Positions 46,449 through 56,033 of a stretch of 64,000 nucleotides of DNA are shown here, one piece after another. A program made the translations under genes and the position numbers. Positions within the stretch are counted from its first letter, which is position 1. Each line of letters starts with the position of its first letter. This DNA comes from Ahrensia sp. (lineage in GTDB: Bacteria; Pseudomonadota; Alphaproteobacteria; Rhizobiales; Rhizobiaceae). The notes beneath the pieces were generated by a model that worked only from the letters and a program-made list of their open reading frames with translations, was not told the DNA's origin and did not search any database. The stretch lies in contig PAKZ01000003.1 of assembly GCA_002706335.1 (NCBI GenBank), positions 105,125-169,124 on the forward strand. Reading direction: 5' to 3'.

Positions 46449-47543
46449 ATGCGCAAAACAGGTTCGATCTTGGCAGTGGGTTTTCTGCTGGCCGTCATGC
46501 CCTTTGCCGGCAAAGGAACAGCGGCCGCCCAGGACGATGCATTGCCACCGATCCTCGACGAGCAGGGCAATCCGGCGCCGGGCTCGGTCGTTGCGTTGCA
46601 GAAGATCAATCTCGGCGGCGTCGGCCAGTGGATCCTGATCCGCGGCCGCGACGAGACCAAGCCGGTGCTGCTCGTCCTGCACGGCGGGCCGGGCGAGACG
46701 ATGATGCCGTGGGTAGACCTGTTCCAACGCCGCGAACTCGAAGAGAATTTCGTCGTGGTCCACTGGGACCAGCGCAATGCCGGCAAGTCCTATTCCTCGG
46801 CCCTGTCGGGAGAGGATCTCGACGTCGAGGCCTATGTGGACGATACGCTGGAACTCGCGGATCTGCTGACGCGGCGGTTCCGCCAGGACAGGATTTTCCT
46901 CGCGGGCGTTTCCTGGGGCAGCGCGCTCGGATTTTTGACGCTGGAGCGCAATTCCAGCCTGTTCCGCGCCTTTATCGCGACAAGCGAGTATGTCGACTGG
47001 CAACGCAGCCAGACAGCGGGCTTCCAATGGGCCAAGGCGGAGGCCGAATCGCGCGACGACAGGGAGGCGCTGGAGGATATCGCTTCGATAGAGCCGTTCG
47101 ACCCGACGGATCTTGGCGATATCGCCGCGAAAAGCCGGTTGCTGAACCGTTATCGCGGCGGCGATTTCCATACCGACGGGCGTTGGCAAGGCTATCTCGA
47201 TTACGCGGCGAGCGGACAGAGCCCCTATTATTCCACGACCGAGGTAAAGAACTACGAGAACAGCATCGAGGCATCAAAGCGGGCCGTGCTACCACAGTTA
47301 GCCGGCTACAATCTGTTTGAGGATTACCCGGTCTCGGACATTCCGATCCACTTCGTATCAGGCGCGGAGGACCATGAGACGCCGGTGGAACTGGTGGAAG
47401 AATATGCCGCCGAATTGAAGGCGCCCGACAAGAGCCTGACGATCATCCAGAATACGGGGCACAACGTGCCGTTCGACGCGCCGAAGGCGTGGGCCGATAC
47501 GCTTATCCGGATTGGCAATGAGGTGATGGCCAGAGAGAATTAA
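46449..47543 (+). CDS. Secreted alpha/beta hydrolase, proline iminopeptidase-like
   Basis: A 364-residue protein with a cleavable signal peptide (cut after TAAAQ). Its alpha/beta-hydrolase fold has the oxyanion motif HGGPGE, the nucleophile elbow GVSWGS, the acid in SGAEDHETP and the histidine in NTGHNVPFD. HGGPG plus HWDQRNAGKS is typical of the prolyl aminopeptidase family (S33). It is probably periplasmic. The substrate may be a peptide or an ester. It is not obviously linked to the nucleoside genes upstream. Confidence 0.83.
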   Translation: MRKTGSILAVGFLLAVMPFAGKGTAAAQDDALPPILDEQGNPAPGSVVALQKINLGGVGQWILIRGRDETKPVLLVLHGGPGETMMPWVDLFQRRELEENFVVVHWDQRNAGKSYSSALSGEDLDVEAYVDDTLELADLLTRRFRQDRIFLAGVSWGSALGFLTLERNSSLFRAFIATSEYVDWQRSQTAGFQWAKAEAESRDDREALEDIASIEPFDPTDLGDIAAKSRLLNRYRGGDFHTDGRWQGYLDYAASGQSPYYSTTEVKNYENSIEASKRAVLPQLAGYNLFEDYPVSDIPIHFVSGAEDHETPVELVEEYAAELKAPDKSLTIIQNTGHNVPFDAPKAWADTLIRIGNEVMAREN

Positions 47544-47552
47544 GAGCGGGCG

Positions 47553-48101
47553 TCAGAGTGTCAGGACGAGCGTTCCGTTTGAAAACTCGAAATTGCGCAG
47601 CCGGTTGAGGAAGGTCATGCCGATCAGCACGATGTTCAGAGCGTCATCCTTGAGGATCATCGCTTCGACGTCGCGGACGCGGATCGATCCGATCCTGACC
47701 TCGCGGACGATGGCGCGGGCGGCCTTGGTCGGGCCATTGGCCGTGTTGACCGTGTAGACGAATTCATGCGGTGCCGGATTGATGCCGAGGCGGCGCGCTT
47801 CGGACTGATTCAGCGCGATCATCGAGGCGCCGGTGTCGACAACGCCGGTGACGGGCCGCGAATTAAGCTGGAACTGCGAGACGAAATGACCGCCCTCATT
47901 GGCCTGCAGGCGGACCGTGCCGGACCATGACTGCTGTTTCTGCGCGGATTTCGACGCCGCGCTCCGGGCGGTCTGCGCTTCCAACTTGTCCTTGTAGACT
48001 GTCGCCGCGGTGTCGAGGACCTGAGGATTCTCATGCAGGAAGGAGACCGCGCCCAACGCGGAGATCGAGACGGACACAACGATAAAAAGATAGCGAAGCA
48101 T
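47553..48101 (-). CDS. Clan AA retropepsin-like aspartic protease (TIGR02281 type)
   Basis: A 182-residue membrane-anchored protein. One N-terminal hydrophobic helix (MLRYLFIVVSVSISALG) and a helical linker precede a retropepsin-like domain. The catalytic motif VVDTGASMIAL lies near residue 90, and IGMTFLNRLRNFEF is near the C-terminus. Single-lobe enzymes of this kind act as dimers, here facing the periplasm. Natural substrates are unknown for this family. It is convergent with the hydrolase, nine bases apart. Confidence 0.87.
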   Translation of the reverse strand: MLRYLFIVVSVSISALGAVSFLHENPQVLDTAATVYKDKLEAQTARSAASKSAQKQQSWSGTVRLQANEGGHFVSQFQLNSRPVTGVVDTGASMIALNQSEARRLGINPAPHEFVYTVNTANGPTKAARAIVREVRIGSIRVRDVEAMILKDDALNIVLIGMTFLNRLRNFEFSNGTLVLTL

Positions 48102-48264
48102 GGCGCCAAACTAGCGCCCGTCGACAAAGGACCGATTAAGAGCAAGCGGCAATTTCGCTTGCAGTTATCGAAGCCTTTGCCCGATTGCTAAAAGTTAAAC
48201 TGTCGCCCCTATTACACCATGACTCAACGGCGCGAAACACCTGGCCAAAGGTCCCGCAAATGCG

Positions 48265-48894
48265 CTATTTCGTGCCGTACATGCGGTCGCCGGCATCTCC
48301 GAGACCGGGAACGATGTAGCCCTTCTCATTGAGTTTCTTGTCGATCGCGGCGGTAACAACGGGCACGTCGGGATGGGCCCTGGTGAATTTCTCAACGCCT
48401 TCCGGCGCGGCGAGCAGGCAGACGAAGCGAATATCCTTCGCGCCGCGCTCCTTCAGTTTATGCACGGCGGCGATCGCCGAATTGGCAGTCGCCAGCATCG
48501 GGTCGACCACGATGGTCAGTCGATCCGATAGGTCTTCCGGCGCTTTGAAGTAATATTCGACCGGCTCGAGCGTCTCATGGTCGCGATAGAGGCCGATATG
48601 GGCGACGCGCGCCGAGGGCACGAGATCGAGCATGCCGTCGAGCAGGCCGTTACCGGCGCGCAGCACCGACGCGAAGACCAGCTTCTTGCCCTCAAGAACC
48701 GGCGACTGCATTTCGGCGAGCGGCGTCTCAATCGTCTCCATTGTCGTCGGCAGTTCGCGGGTGACCTCGTAGCAGAGCAGCAGCGAGATTTCGCGCAGGA
48801 GCCGCCGGAAACCGGCCGTGGAGGTCTCCTTCTTGCGCATGAAGGTAAGCTTGTGCTGCACGAGCGGGTGGTTGACGACGGTCACGCTGTCCAT
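48265..48894 (-). CDS. upp: Uracil phosphoribosyltransferase
   Basis: A 209-residue enzyme making UMP from uracil and PRPP. It has the N-terminal [19 protein letters not shown], the PRPP loop [18 protein letters not shown] and the C-terminal uracil site [16 protein letters not shown]. It salvages the uracil released by the deoA and cdd route. Start at the second ATG, which has GAGG six bases upstream. The ATG four codons earlier overlaps that site. Confidence 0.95.
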   Translation of the reverse strand: MDSVTVVNHPLVQHKLTFMRKKETSTAGFRRLLREISLLLCYEVTRELPTTMETIETPLAEMQSPVLEGKKLVFASVLRAGNGLLDGMLDLVPSARVAHIGLYRDHETLEPVEYYFKAPEDLSDRLTIVVDPMLATANSAIAAVHKLKERGAKDIRFVCLLAAPEGVEKFTRAHPDVPVVTAAIDKKLNEKGYIVPGLGDAGDRMYGTK

Positions 48895-48996
48895 GGGATG
48901 CCTCATTGAAGAATGTCGCCGGCACAGTAACCGTCCCGGCCGCGGGGGAAAAGCGGCAAGCGCAGCTATCCAAGGATCAGACGCCGGCGGAGACGA

Positions 48997-49959
48997 TCAG
49001 CCGAGCCGCGAGAGCAGCCGGGCCCGCGTTTGCGCATCGACGAAGGCGGCCTCGATCGAAGTGCGGGTGGTTTCCATGAGCGCCTCGTCGTCCATGCCAA
49101 ACCATGTCCGCGCGGTTTCGTATTCCTGCGCCAGAGAGGTGTGGAAGAAGGGCGGATCGTCGGAGGAGAGCGTCACCCTCACACCGGCATCACGCAACTT
49201 CGGGAAAGGATGCGCTGCATAGGACGGGAACACGCCGAGCGAGATATTGGAGCCGGGACAGACTTCCAGAACGACCCCATCGGAGGCCAGCCGTTCGACG
49301 AGGGCCGGATCCTCGATGGCACGAACGCCGTGGCCGATGCGGGCGGGCTTCAGGTGATCGAGCGCCCCACGCACGCTTTCCGCCCCCGACAATTCGCCGG
49401 CATGGACGGTGATGGCGAGCCCGGCATCGCGGGCGATTTCGAAGGCCTTCGCGAAATCGGCCGGCCGGTGCATGCGCTCGTCGCCCGCCATTCCGAATCC
49501 CGTGATCAGCGGGTGCGGATTGGCGGCGATGGAGCGCGCGGCGCGCTCGACGCCTTCCGGGCCCTCGTGGCGCAGGCCGGTAGCGATCATCCGCGACTCG
49601 ATGCCTGTCGCCTCGCGGGCGCGGCGCATGCCTTCGGCGAGGCCGGAAATATAGGCTTCCGGGGTCAGGCCCGCTGCGATGGCGTGGTCGGTCGAAATGA
49701 AGAATTCGGAATAGATAGCGTCCTGCGACGCCAGGTCCGCCAGGTAGGTCTCGGCGAGGAGCGCATAGTCGTCCTCGTCGCGGAACAGCCTCGAAGCGAG
49801 ATCATAGGCGTGCAGGAAGGAGGTAAAGTCCGACCAGACATAGGAATCGCCCTCTATGATGGCGGAAACGTCAGCACCGTATTTCTCAGCCTGCGCCTCT
49901 ACCAGCGCCGGGCTCGCGGCGCCCTCAATGTGACAGTGAAGTTCGGCTTTGACGACCAT
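48997..49959 (-). CDS. add: Adenosine deaminase family protein (adenosine or adenine deaminase)
   Basis: A 320-residue metal-dependent amidohydrolase. It has the first metal pair HCH (ELHCHIEG), the zinc histidine with catalytic glutamate in [19 protein letters not shown] and a late SSDDPPFF. The last motif lies between the TDDP of adenosine deaminases and the NSDDP of adenine deaminases. The symbol add is given by family and the base or nucleoside specificity is left open. ATG 49959 has GGAGA seven bases upstream. It is divergent from ubiE. Confidence 0.83.
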   Translation of the reverse strand: MVVKAELHCHIEGAASPALVEAQAEKYGADVSAIIEGDSYVWSDFTSFLHAYDLASRLFRDEDDYALLAETYLADLASQDAIYSEFFISTDHAIAAGLTPEAYISGLAEGMRRAREATGIESRMIATGLRHEGPEGVERAARSIAANPHPLITGFGMAGDERMHRPADFAKAFEIARDAGLAITVHAGELSGAESVRGALDHLKPARIGHGVRAIEDPALVERLASDGVVLEVCPGSNISLGVFPSYAAHPFPKLRDAGVRVTLSSDDPPFFHTSLAQEYETARTWFGMDDEALMETTRTSIEAAFVDAQTRARLLSRLG

Positions 49960-50077
49960 GGCTTGATCTCCGCTGCGAAGAGGCCATCTCCGTGACACGA
50001 TGGCACGGCTTGCGCAATGGCCCCGTTTGCCTGCATAGGCTACGCGTCAACACGCAAGGCATCACGGGACAGGACCC

Positions 50078-50854
50078 ATGTCGCAATCCAGAACCACCGC
50101 GGGCGGTGGAATGAAGACGTCCTTCGGCTACACGCAAGTCGGCGAGGGCGAGAAGCAGGAGCGCGTCAATGACGTGTTCCACCAGGTTGCCCAGCGCTAT
50201 GACGTGATGAACGACCTGATGTCAGGCGGCATGCACCGCATCTGGAAGGACGCGATGGTGACCGCGGTGAATCCACCAAAGGACCGGGCGTTCGCGTCTC
50301 TCGATGTTGCCGGCGGCACCGGCGACATCGCTTTCCGCATCCTCGACGCCTCGCGCGGCAATGCCCATGTAACGGCGCTCGACATCAACGGCTCTATGCT
50401 GCAAGTCGGCCGCGAGCGTGCCGAAAAACGCGGGCTTGCCAAAAACCTGACCTTCGTTGAAGCCAATGCCGAGGATCTTCCGTTCGAGGACAAAAGTTTC
50501 GACGCCTATACGGTCGCATTCGGTATCCGAAACGTTCCCGATATTCCAAAAGCGCTCGGCGAAGCTTATCGCGTGTTGAAGCGGGGCGGCCGGTTCCTGT
50601 GCCTGGAGTTTTCCGAGGTTGACGCGCCAGTGCTGGAGACCGTCTACGAGAAATGGTCGTTCAACGCGATCCCGCGCATCGGCCAGGCGGTGACCGGCGA
50701 CGGCGAACCCTATCGCTACCTGGTCGAATCGATCCGCAAGTTCCCCAATCAGGAGAACTTTGCCGCGATGATCCGCAAAGCGGGTTTTTCGCGCGTGAGC
50801 TACAAGAATTTCACCGGCGGGATCGCCGCGCTGCATTCTGGTTGGAAGCTCTGA
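50078..50854 (+). CDS. ubiE: Ubiquinone/menaquinone C-methyltransferase UbiE
   Basis: A 258-residue SAM-dependent methyltransferase. It has the UbiE signature [32 protein letters not shown] motif [15 protein letters not shown] near residue 75, and the [31 protein letters not shown] segment. It methylates the benzoquinol ring of the ubiquinone precursor. ubiB follows four bases after its stop. The surrounding order ubiE-ubiB-coaBC is common in Hyphomicrobiales. Confidence 0.96.
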   Translation: MSQSRTTAGGGMKTSFGYTQVGEGEKQERVNDVFHQVAQRYDVMNDLMSGGMHRIWKDAMVTAVNPPKDRAFASLDVAGGTGDIAFRILDASRGNAHVTALDINGSMLQVGRERAEKRGLAKNLTFVEANAEDLPFEDKSFDAYTVAFGIRNVPDIPKALGEAYRVLKRGGRFLCLEFSEVDAPVLETVYEKWSFNAIPRIGQAVTGDGEPYRYLVESIRKFPNQENFAAMIRKAGFSRVSYKNFTGGIAALHSGWKL

Positions 50855-50858
50855 TTCC

Positions 50859-52436
50859 ATGAACAGGGTAATGGCGACATTGCGGCTGATGCGGGCCGGC
50901 TGGGTGCTCGCTCGCGAGGGCGTGATTGCCGGCCTGCCGGCGCAGGGCCTCGCCGGTCCGGCGGCGACCGCGCACGGGATCGCAAGCGCCCTGGCGCGCC
51001 GACGCAGCGAGAAGCTGGACAGCGCGGAGCGTATGTCGCGGGCGATTGCACGCCTCGGACCCTCCTATGCCAAACTCGGTCAGTTTCTCGCCACGCGGCC
51101 GGATGTGATCGGCCTCGACCTGGCGCTCGATCTCGCCCATCTGCAGGATCGGATGGACAGCTTTCCGATGGAGGAATCGATCCGGCGGATCGAGGACTCG
51201 CTCGGCAAGCCAGTCTCCAAACTTTTTGTTGAGTTGGGCAAGCCGGTGGCCGCCGCCTCGATCGCGCAGGTTCATCCTGCCAAAGTGCGCGACGATGACG
51301 GAACGATCCGCGATGTCGCGGTCAAGGTGATCAGGCCCGGCGTCCGGCAGCGCTTCGCGCGCGATCTCGACACGTTCTTCCTGTTCGCCGAGCTTCAGGA
51401 AAAGCATATGCCGGCATCGCGCCGGCTGCGCCCCGTCGCGATTGCCGAAACGCTAGCGCAATCGACCAAGATCGAGATGGATCTCCGTCTCGAGGCGGCG
51501 GCGCTTTCGGAGCTGCACGAGAATACTAAGGACGATCCTGGTTTCCGCGTGCCGAAAGTCGACTGGCAGCGCACCGGCCGCGACGTCTTGACGCTCGACT
51601 GGGTTGACGGCATCAAGATGTCGGATATCGACAAGCTGCGCGAGGCCGGCCACGATTTGAACCGGCTGGCCGACACGGTGGTGCAGAGCTTCCTGCGGCA
51701 CGCCATGCGCGACGGCTTCTTCCATGCCGACATGCATCCGGGCAATCTGTTCGTCGATCCGAAAGGCGATATCGTCGCGGTGGATCTCGGCATTGCCGGG
51801 CGGATCGGTCTCAAGGAGCGGCGCTTCCTCGCCGAAATCCTCTACGGGTTCATCAAGCGCGATTTCCGGCGCGTCGCGCATGTGCATTTCGAGGCGGGCT
51901 ATGTTCCGTCGCACCAGGATGTCGAAGCCTTCGCGCAGGCCATCCGGGCCATCGGCGAGCCGATCCACGGCCAGCCGGCCGAGACGATTTCCATGGCGAA
52001 TCTGCTGACGCTGTTGTTCGAGGTCACCGATATCTTCGAGATGCAGACGCGGCCGGAACTGCTACTGCTGCAAAAAACCATGGTGGTGGTCGAGGGAAAC
52101 GCACGTGCACTCAACCCGCATTTCAACATGTGGAAAGCGTCCGAGCCGGTGGTGGGCGACTGGATCACCCGCAATCTCGGGCCGGGCGCGATCCTGTCGG
52201 ACGCAAAGACCGGAATAGAATCACTCGGCCGCCTCGCCCGGTCACTGCCCGAGCTTGCCGACCGGACTGAGCGGCTGTCGCTGGAAGTCGAGGAAATGGC
52301 TACGTCCGGCATGAAGCTGGCGCCGACGACCGTCGAGGCGATCGGAAAGGCGGAAGCGCGCGAATCTCGCTCAGGCCGCGTCGCGCTCTGGATCATCGCG
52401 CTGGCGGCGCTCTGGATCGCCTGGCATGTAAGTTGA
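50859..52436 (+). CDS. ubiB: UbiB atypical kinase/ATPase for ubiquinone synthesis
   Basis: A 525-residue member of the ABC1/ADCK/UbiB family. It has the diagnostic KxGQ motif (AKLGQFLATRPD, ~residue 67), the alanine-rich nucleotide loop AAASIAQVHPA, the ExD motif region and the kinase-like HADMHPGNLF and VDLGIAGR. A C-terminal hydrophobic helix (VALWIIALAALWIAWHV) anchors it in the inner membrane. It acts with the ubiquinone enzymes, probably extracting lipid intermediates from the membrane. Confidence 0.95.
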   Translation: MNRVMATLRLMRAGWVLAREGVIAGLPAQGLAGPAATAHGIASALARRRSEKLDSAERMSRAIARLGPSYAKLGQFLATRPDVIGLDLALDLAHLQDRMDSFPMEESIRRIEDSLGKPVSKLFVELGKPVAAASIAQVHPAKVRDDDGTIRDVAVKVIRPGVRQRFARDLDTFFLFAELQEKHMPASRRLRPVAIAETLAQSTKIEMDLRLEAAALSELHENTKDDPGFRVPKVDWQRTGRDVLTLDWVDGIKMSDIDKLREAGHDLNRLADTVVQSFLRHAMRDGFFHADMHPGNLFVDPKGDIVAVDLGIAGRIGLKERRFLAEILYGFIKRDFRRVAHVHFEAGYVPSHQDVEAFAQAIRAIGEPIHGQPAETISMANLLTLLFEVTDIFEMQTRPELLLLQKTMVVVEGNARALNPHFNMWKASEPVVGDWITRNLGPGAILSDAKTGIESLGRLARSLPELADRTERLSLEVEEMATSGMKLAPTTVEAIGKAEARESRSGRVALWIIALAALWIAWHVS

Positions 52437-52464
52437 GGCTTTACCGAATTAGCGTCTTGTGATT

Positions 52465-52493
52465 GGATAATTCCAACTTTATCGGAATTATCC
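52465..52493. promoter_or_regulatory. Perfect 10-bp inverted repeat abutting the coaBC start codon
   Basis: GGATAATTCC (52465-52474) and GGAATTATCC (52484-52493) are exact inverted copies nine bases apart, one base before the ATG at 52495. The left half extends to TTGGATAATTCCAA, itself a dyad. The arrangement suits a regulator binding two sites, or an RNA hairpin that hides the GGA ribosome binding site within its right arm. Confidence 0.6.
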
Positions 52494-52494
52494 C

Positions 52495-53967
52495 ATGTCA
52501 GATATCGGTAAATTCGTAGAAGAACGGCTTTCGGCCCTGAAGAAGCGCCCAATTACCGCCGCCACGGAAGCCGGATTGGAGCGTTCCTATTTGCGAGACC
52601 TGATTGTCGGCAAGAAGCAGACCATCCGCGCCGACATGATCGAAAAGGTCGCCGAGGCTATCGGCGCGACGCCGCAGCAACTGATTGCACTGCAATCGGG
52701 CGAAGCTCCCGCCAGGTTTGCAGAGGCGGCGGTGGCCGGGCGGAGCCCCGTTGATGGCAAACGCGTCCTGCTGATTATCGGCGGCGGCATTGCCGCCTAC
52801 AAATGTCTCGACCTGATCCGCAGGTTGCGCGAACGCGGCGCGGCGGTGCGGCCGGTGATGACGCGGGCGGCGGCTGAATTCGTGACACCACTCTCGGTGG
52901 GCGCGCTCGCCGCGGACCGGGTCTTCAGCGAGCTGTTCGACCGCGAGGACGAACAGGATGTCGGCCATATCAGGCTGGCGCGGGAAACCGATCTGATCGT
53001 CGTCGCGCCGGCAACTGCGGATCTGATGGCCAAAATGGCGGCCGGGCTTGCCAACGATCTCGCCTCCGCCATCCTGCTGGCTGCCGGGGCGCCGGTGCTG
53101 ATCGCGCCGGCTATGAACCCGCATATGTGGACCCATCCTGCGACAAGAAGGAGCCGCGAGACTCTCAAAAGTGACGGTATTCATTTCATTGGGCCGAATG
53201 CGGGGGAAATGGCGGAATCCGGGGAGGCGGGGGTTGGACGAATGGCCGAACCGCTTGAAATTGTCGTCGCCGCGGAAACGCTGCTGGATACGACGCCGAG
53301 GCCGCTGACCGGGAAGCGGATTGTGGTGACCTCCGGGCCGACGCATGAGCCAATCGACCCCGTGCGCTACATCGCCAACCGCTCTTCCGGCAAGCAGGGC
53401 CATGCCATTGCGGCCGCCCTGGCGCGGCTCGGCGCAGATGTGCGCCTCGTTTCCGGGCCCGTGACCATCGCCGACCCGGCGGGCGTGACCGTGACGCATG
53501 TCGAGACTGCGCGGCAGATGAAAGACGCGGCCGAGGCCCTGCTTCCCGCCGATGCCGCGATCTTCGCGGCGGCTGTGGCCGACTGGCGCGCGGCGACGGA
53601 AGCCGACGAGAAGATGAAGAAGGAAGGCGGCAAAGGTCCCTCCTCGCTGCCGCTGACGGAAAATCCGGATATCCTTGCGGGTATCGGCAATCACCAGAAA
53701 CTCAGGCCGCGACTGGTTATCGGCTTTGCCGCAGAGACGGACAAGCTGATCGAGCACGGCACCGCCAAACTGAAGCGTAAGGGCGCCGACTATATCGTCG
53801 CCAACGACGTCTCGCCGGATAGCGGCATCGGCGGGTCCGGCGTCATGGGCGGCGACCGCAACCGTATCACCCTGCTGTCATCGGAAGGTGCTGAGGAATG
53901 GCCGGAAATGAGCAAGGACGAGGTCGCCGCGCGTCTTGCCGCACTGGTGGCGGAGCGTCTGGCCTGA
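52495..53967 (+). CDS. coaBC: CoaBC with N-terminal helix-turn-helix extension
   Basis: 490 residues. Residues ~80-490 are phosphopantothenoylcysteine decarboxylase/ligase. They include IIGGGIAAYKCLDLIRRLRERG, HIRLARETD, APAMNPHMW, TSGPTHEPIDPVRYIANRSSGKQG and the ligase lysine region KLKRKGADYIVAND. Residues 1-70 are an added Cro/C1-type HTH (PITAATEAGLERSYLRDLIVG, then RADMIEKVAEAIGATPQQL). A GTG at 52732 with GAGG upstream could start a normal-length CoaBC internally. At the site of the E. coli active Cys158 the sequence reads MAESGEAGVGRM, without a cysteine. Confidence 0.9.
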   Translation: MSDIGKFVEERLSALKKRPITAATEAGLERSYLRDLIVGKKQTIRADMIEKVAEAIGATPQQLIALQSGEAPARFAEAAVAGRSPVDGKRVLLIIGGGIAAYKCLDLIRRLRERGAAVRPVMTRAAAEFVTPLSVGALAADRVFSELFDREDEQDVGHIRLARETDLIVVAPATADLMAKMAAGLANDLASAILLAAGAPVLIAPAMNPHMWTHPATRRSRETLKSDGIHFIGPNAGEMAESGEAGVGRMAEPLEIVVAAETLLDTTPRPLTGKRIVVTSGPTHEPIDPVRYIANRSSGKQGHAIAAALARLGADVRLVSGPVTIADPAGVTVTHVETARQMKDAAEALLPADAAIFAAAVADWRAATEADEKMKKEGGKGPSSLPLTENPDILAGIGNHQKLRPRLVIGFAAETDKLIEHGTAKLKRKGADYIVANDVSPDSGIGGSGVMGGDRNRITLLSSEGAEEWPEMSKDEVAARLAALVAERLA

Positions 53968-53976
53968 CGCGCCGCG

Positions 53977-54240
53977 TCAGGCGCTCGGCGTGCGGCCGAG
54001 CACTTCACCCGCGTCATCCTCCGCCTGTTCGCGCTTGACCTTGGTCACGGCGATGTTGATTTCGGCCATGCGCTCCTCGACCGCTTCAAGGTTCGCGGAA
54101 CCATCTTCCGCCTTGCGGCCGAGTTCGTGTTTCATGTCGCGCAAGCGCCTGATCTTTTCCTCGCGCGAGAAGATATCGTCGGCCACGATCGATTCCGGCG
54201 TCATATCGGTTTCGGTATACAGTTCGGGTCTATCGAACAT
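53977..54240 (-). CDS. Conserved small acidic protein of unknown function
   Basis: An 87-residue, highly charged protein beginning MFDRPELYTETDMTPE, probably helical or coiled (REEKIRRLRDMKHELGRKAED, NLEAVEERMAEI). It has GGGAGA five bases before the ATG, a strong ribosome binding site. It is convergent with coaBC (nine bases apart) and divergent from the pirin gene. No family is recognised. Its composition suggests a soluble cytoplasmic protein. Confidence 0.75.
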   Translation of the reverse strand: MFDRPELYTETDMTPESIVADDIFSREEKIRRLRDMKHELGRKAEDGSANLEAVEERMAEINIAVTKVKREQAEDDAGEVLGRTPSA

Positions 54241-54402
54241 CGTTTTCTCCCTTGTTGGGTATCGAAACGAAACGGGTGGGACACAAGGCAGTTCCCCATC
54301 CTTGGGTCGTTTCATAAAGCTGAACAATCCGTAGACGATCAGAGAAACTGTGAACGGAGGCCTCGACGTACTATCTTCGGTCAAACGAAGGAGATCTTTC
54401 CC

Positions 54403-55320
54403 ATGTCCATTCGACCCGTAAAACACATTTCCGGAACGCAAAGCGCGCTGGAAGGCGCCGGCGTGAAGCTCGAGCGCGTCTTCGGTTTCGGCGACCCGTC
54501 CATGACCGATCCGTTCCTGATGATGGACGATTTTCGCAACGACCGTCCGCAGGACTACAAGGCCGGCTTTCCCTGGCATCCACATCGCGGCATCGAGACG
54601 ATTACCTATGTGCTCGAAGGCTCGGTCGACCATGCCGACAGCCTCGGCAATGCCGGCACGCTGGGCCCCGGCTCCGTCCAGTGGATGACGGCCGGTTCGG
54701 GCATCATGCACCAGGAAATGCCGAAGGGCGATTTCCGCGGCAGGATGCACGGCTTCCAGCTCTGGGCCAATTTGCCGTCGAGCCTCAAAATGACGACACC
54801 GCGCTACCAGGATATCGGCGCGACCGACATCCCGGAAATCATCGACGATGACGGTACCAAGGTGCGTGTGGTGGTCGGCTCGTTCTGGGGCAAGAAGGGC
54901 CCGGTCGACGGCATCGCCGCCGATCCGCAATATCTCGACATCTCGGTCCCGCCGAACACCCGGAAGGTGCTGCCGATCGACACCTACCGCTCCGCCTTCG
55001 CCTATATTTTCGCGGGCTCCGCGACTTTCCGCGACGCATCGAAACCGTTCGGCGTGCTAGTGGAAAAGGAAATCGGCGGCGAGGAGGTGCATATGCGCGA
55101 CATGTCGGGCAACCGCACGCTTGTCGTCTTCGGCACCGGCGACGAGATCGTCGTGCAGTCCGGCGACGAGGGCGTACGCTTCCTGCTCGTCTCCGGCGCA
55201 CCGATAAAGGAACCGGTCGCCTGGCACGGGCCGATCGTCATGAACACCCGCGAGGAACTGGAACAGGCGTTCCGCGATCTTCGCAGCGGCTCCTTCATCA
55301 GAGAATCCGCCACCGTCTAG
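54403..55320 (+). CDS. Pirin family protein
   Basis: A 305-residue bicupin. The N-terminal domain has the iron ligands in WHPHRGIETITYVLEG and MHQEMP, and the C-terminal pirin domain starts near residue 175. Pirins bind iron, and some bacterial ones oxidise quercetin or act as redox regulators; the role here is open. Start at the ATG with AAGGAG nine bases upstream. A 9-bp stem-loop follows the stop as a likely terminator. Confidence 0.9.
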   Translation: MSIRPVKHISGTQSALEGAGVKLERVFGFGDPSMTDPFLMMDDFRNDRPQDYKAGFPWHPHRGIETITYVLEGSVDHADSLGNAGTLGPGSVQWMTAGSGIMHQEMPKGDFRGRMHGFQLWANLPSSLKMTTPRYQDIGATDIPEIIDDDGTKVRVVVGSFWGKKGPVDGIAADPQYLDISVPPNTRKVLPIDTYRSAFAYIFAGSATFRDASKPFGVLVEKEIGGEEVHMRDMSGNRTLVVFGTGDEIVVQSGDEGVRFLLVSGAPIKEPVAWHGPIVMNTREELEQAFRDLRSGSFIRESATV

Positions 55321-55339
55321 GTCCCGCCCCAGTTCTCTT

Positions 55340-55361
55340 GGCCGCCGGCACTCCGGCGGCC
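55340..55361 (+). terminator. Probable terminator after the pirin gene
   Basis: GGCCGCCGG and CCGGCGGCC form a perfect nine-base stem with a CACT loop, followed by ATTTCTTT. It lies 20 bases after the pirin stop. Confidence 0.65.
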
Positions 55362-55429
55362 ATTTCTTTCGGATCGACAATCCGTCTGCTGGTGCTATCG
55401 TCCGCCCATTGCCGAAATGAGGTGTGACG

Positions 55430-56026
55430 ATGGCTCGTTCCGTTCTGGAAGACCTGCAAGCGCGATTGAGCGCCACGCGGCAGGAGCTCGAATCCGAATT
55501 CGAAGCGGAGCTCGCGGAACAACGCGAGCGTTTTCGCTACACGTTGCATCGCGGCAAGGTGCGTTTCGAACACGATATCCGCGAATTGCAGCGGCGCTAT
55601 CGCGTGGGGTTGCTGAAATATATCGTCGGCGCGCCACTCGGCTTCGTCCTGTCAGCGCCGCTGATCTACGGGCTGATCGTCCCGCTCGTCTTTCTAGACG
55701 CGGCAGTGACGCTCTACCAGCATGTCTGTTTCCGGATTTACGGGATTCCGCTCGTGCGCCGGCGCGACCACATTATCGTCGACCGGCAACACCTCGCCTA
55801 TCTGAACGGGATCGAGAAGCTGAACTGCGTCTATTGCGGCTATGCCAACGGGATGATCGCCTATGTACGCGAGATCGCCGGGCGCACGGAACAATACTGG
55901 TGCCCGATCAAGCATGCCCGCCGCAGCGCCGATCCGCATGACCATTTCGAGGCGTTTATCGACTACGGGGACGCCGAGACCTATCGCGCGAACCTCAAGC
56001 AGATCAGAAGCGATCTGAACCGTTGA
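55430..56026 (+). CDS. Conserved hypothetical protein with membrane segment and Cys pair
   Basis: A 198-residue protein. Residues ~5-55 are a charged coiled-coil (QARLSATRQELESEFEAEL). A hydrophobic stretch (~65-100, IVGAPLGFVLSAPLIYGL) comprises one or two spans. The soluble tail has a Cys-x2-Cys pair in NCVYCGYANG and another cysteine in YWCPIKHARR, so a metal site or redox pair is possible. Start at ATG 55430, with GAGG seven bases upstream. I recognise no characterised family and the neighbours do not suggest a role. Confidence 0.78.
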   Translation: MARSVLEDLQARLSATRQELESEFEAELAEQRERFRYTLHRGKVRFEHDIRELQRRYRVGLLKYIVGAPLGFVLSAPLIYGLIVPLVFLDAAVTLYQHVCFRIYGIPLVRRRDHIIVDRQHLAYLNGIEKLNCVYCGYANGMIAYVREIAGRTEQYWCPIKHARRSADPHDHFEAFIDYGDAETYRANLKQIRSDLNR

Positions 56027-56033
56027 CGGGTCG

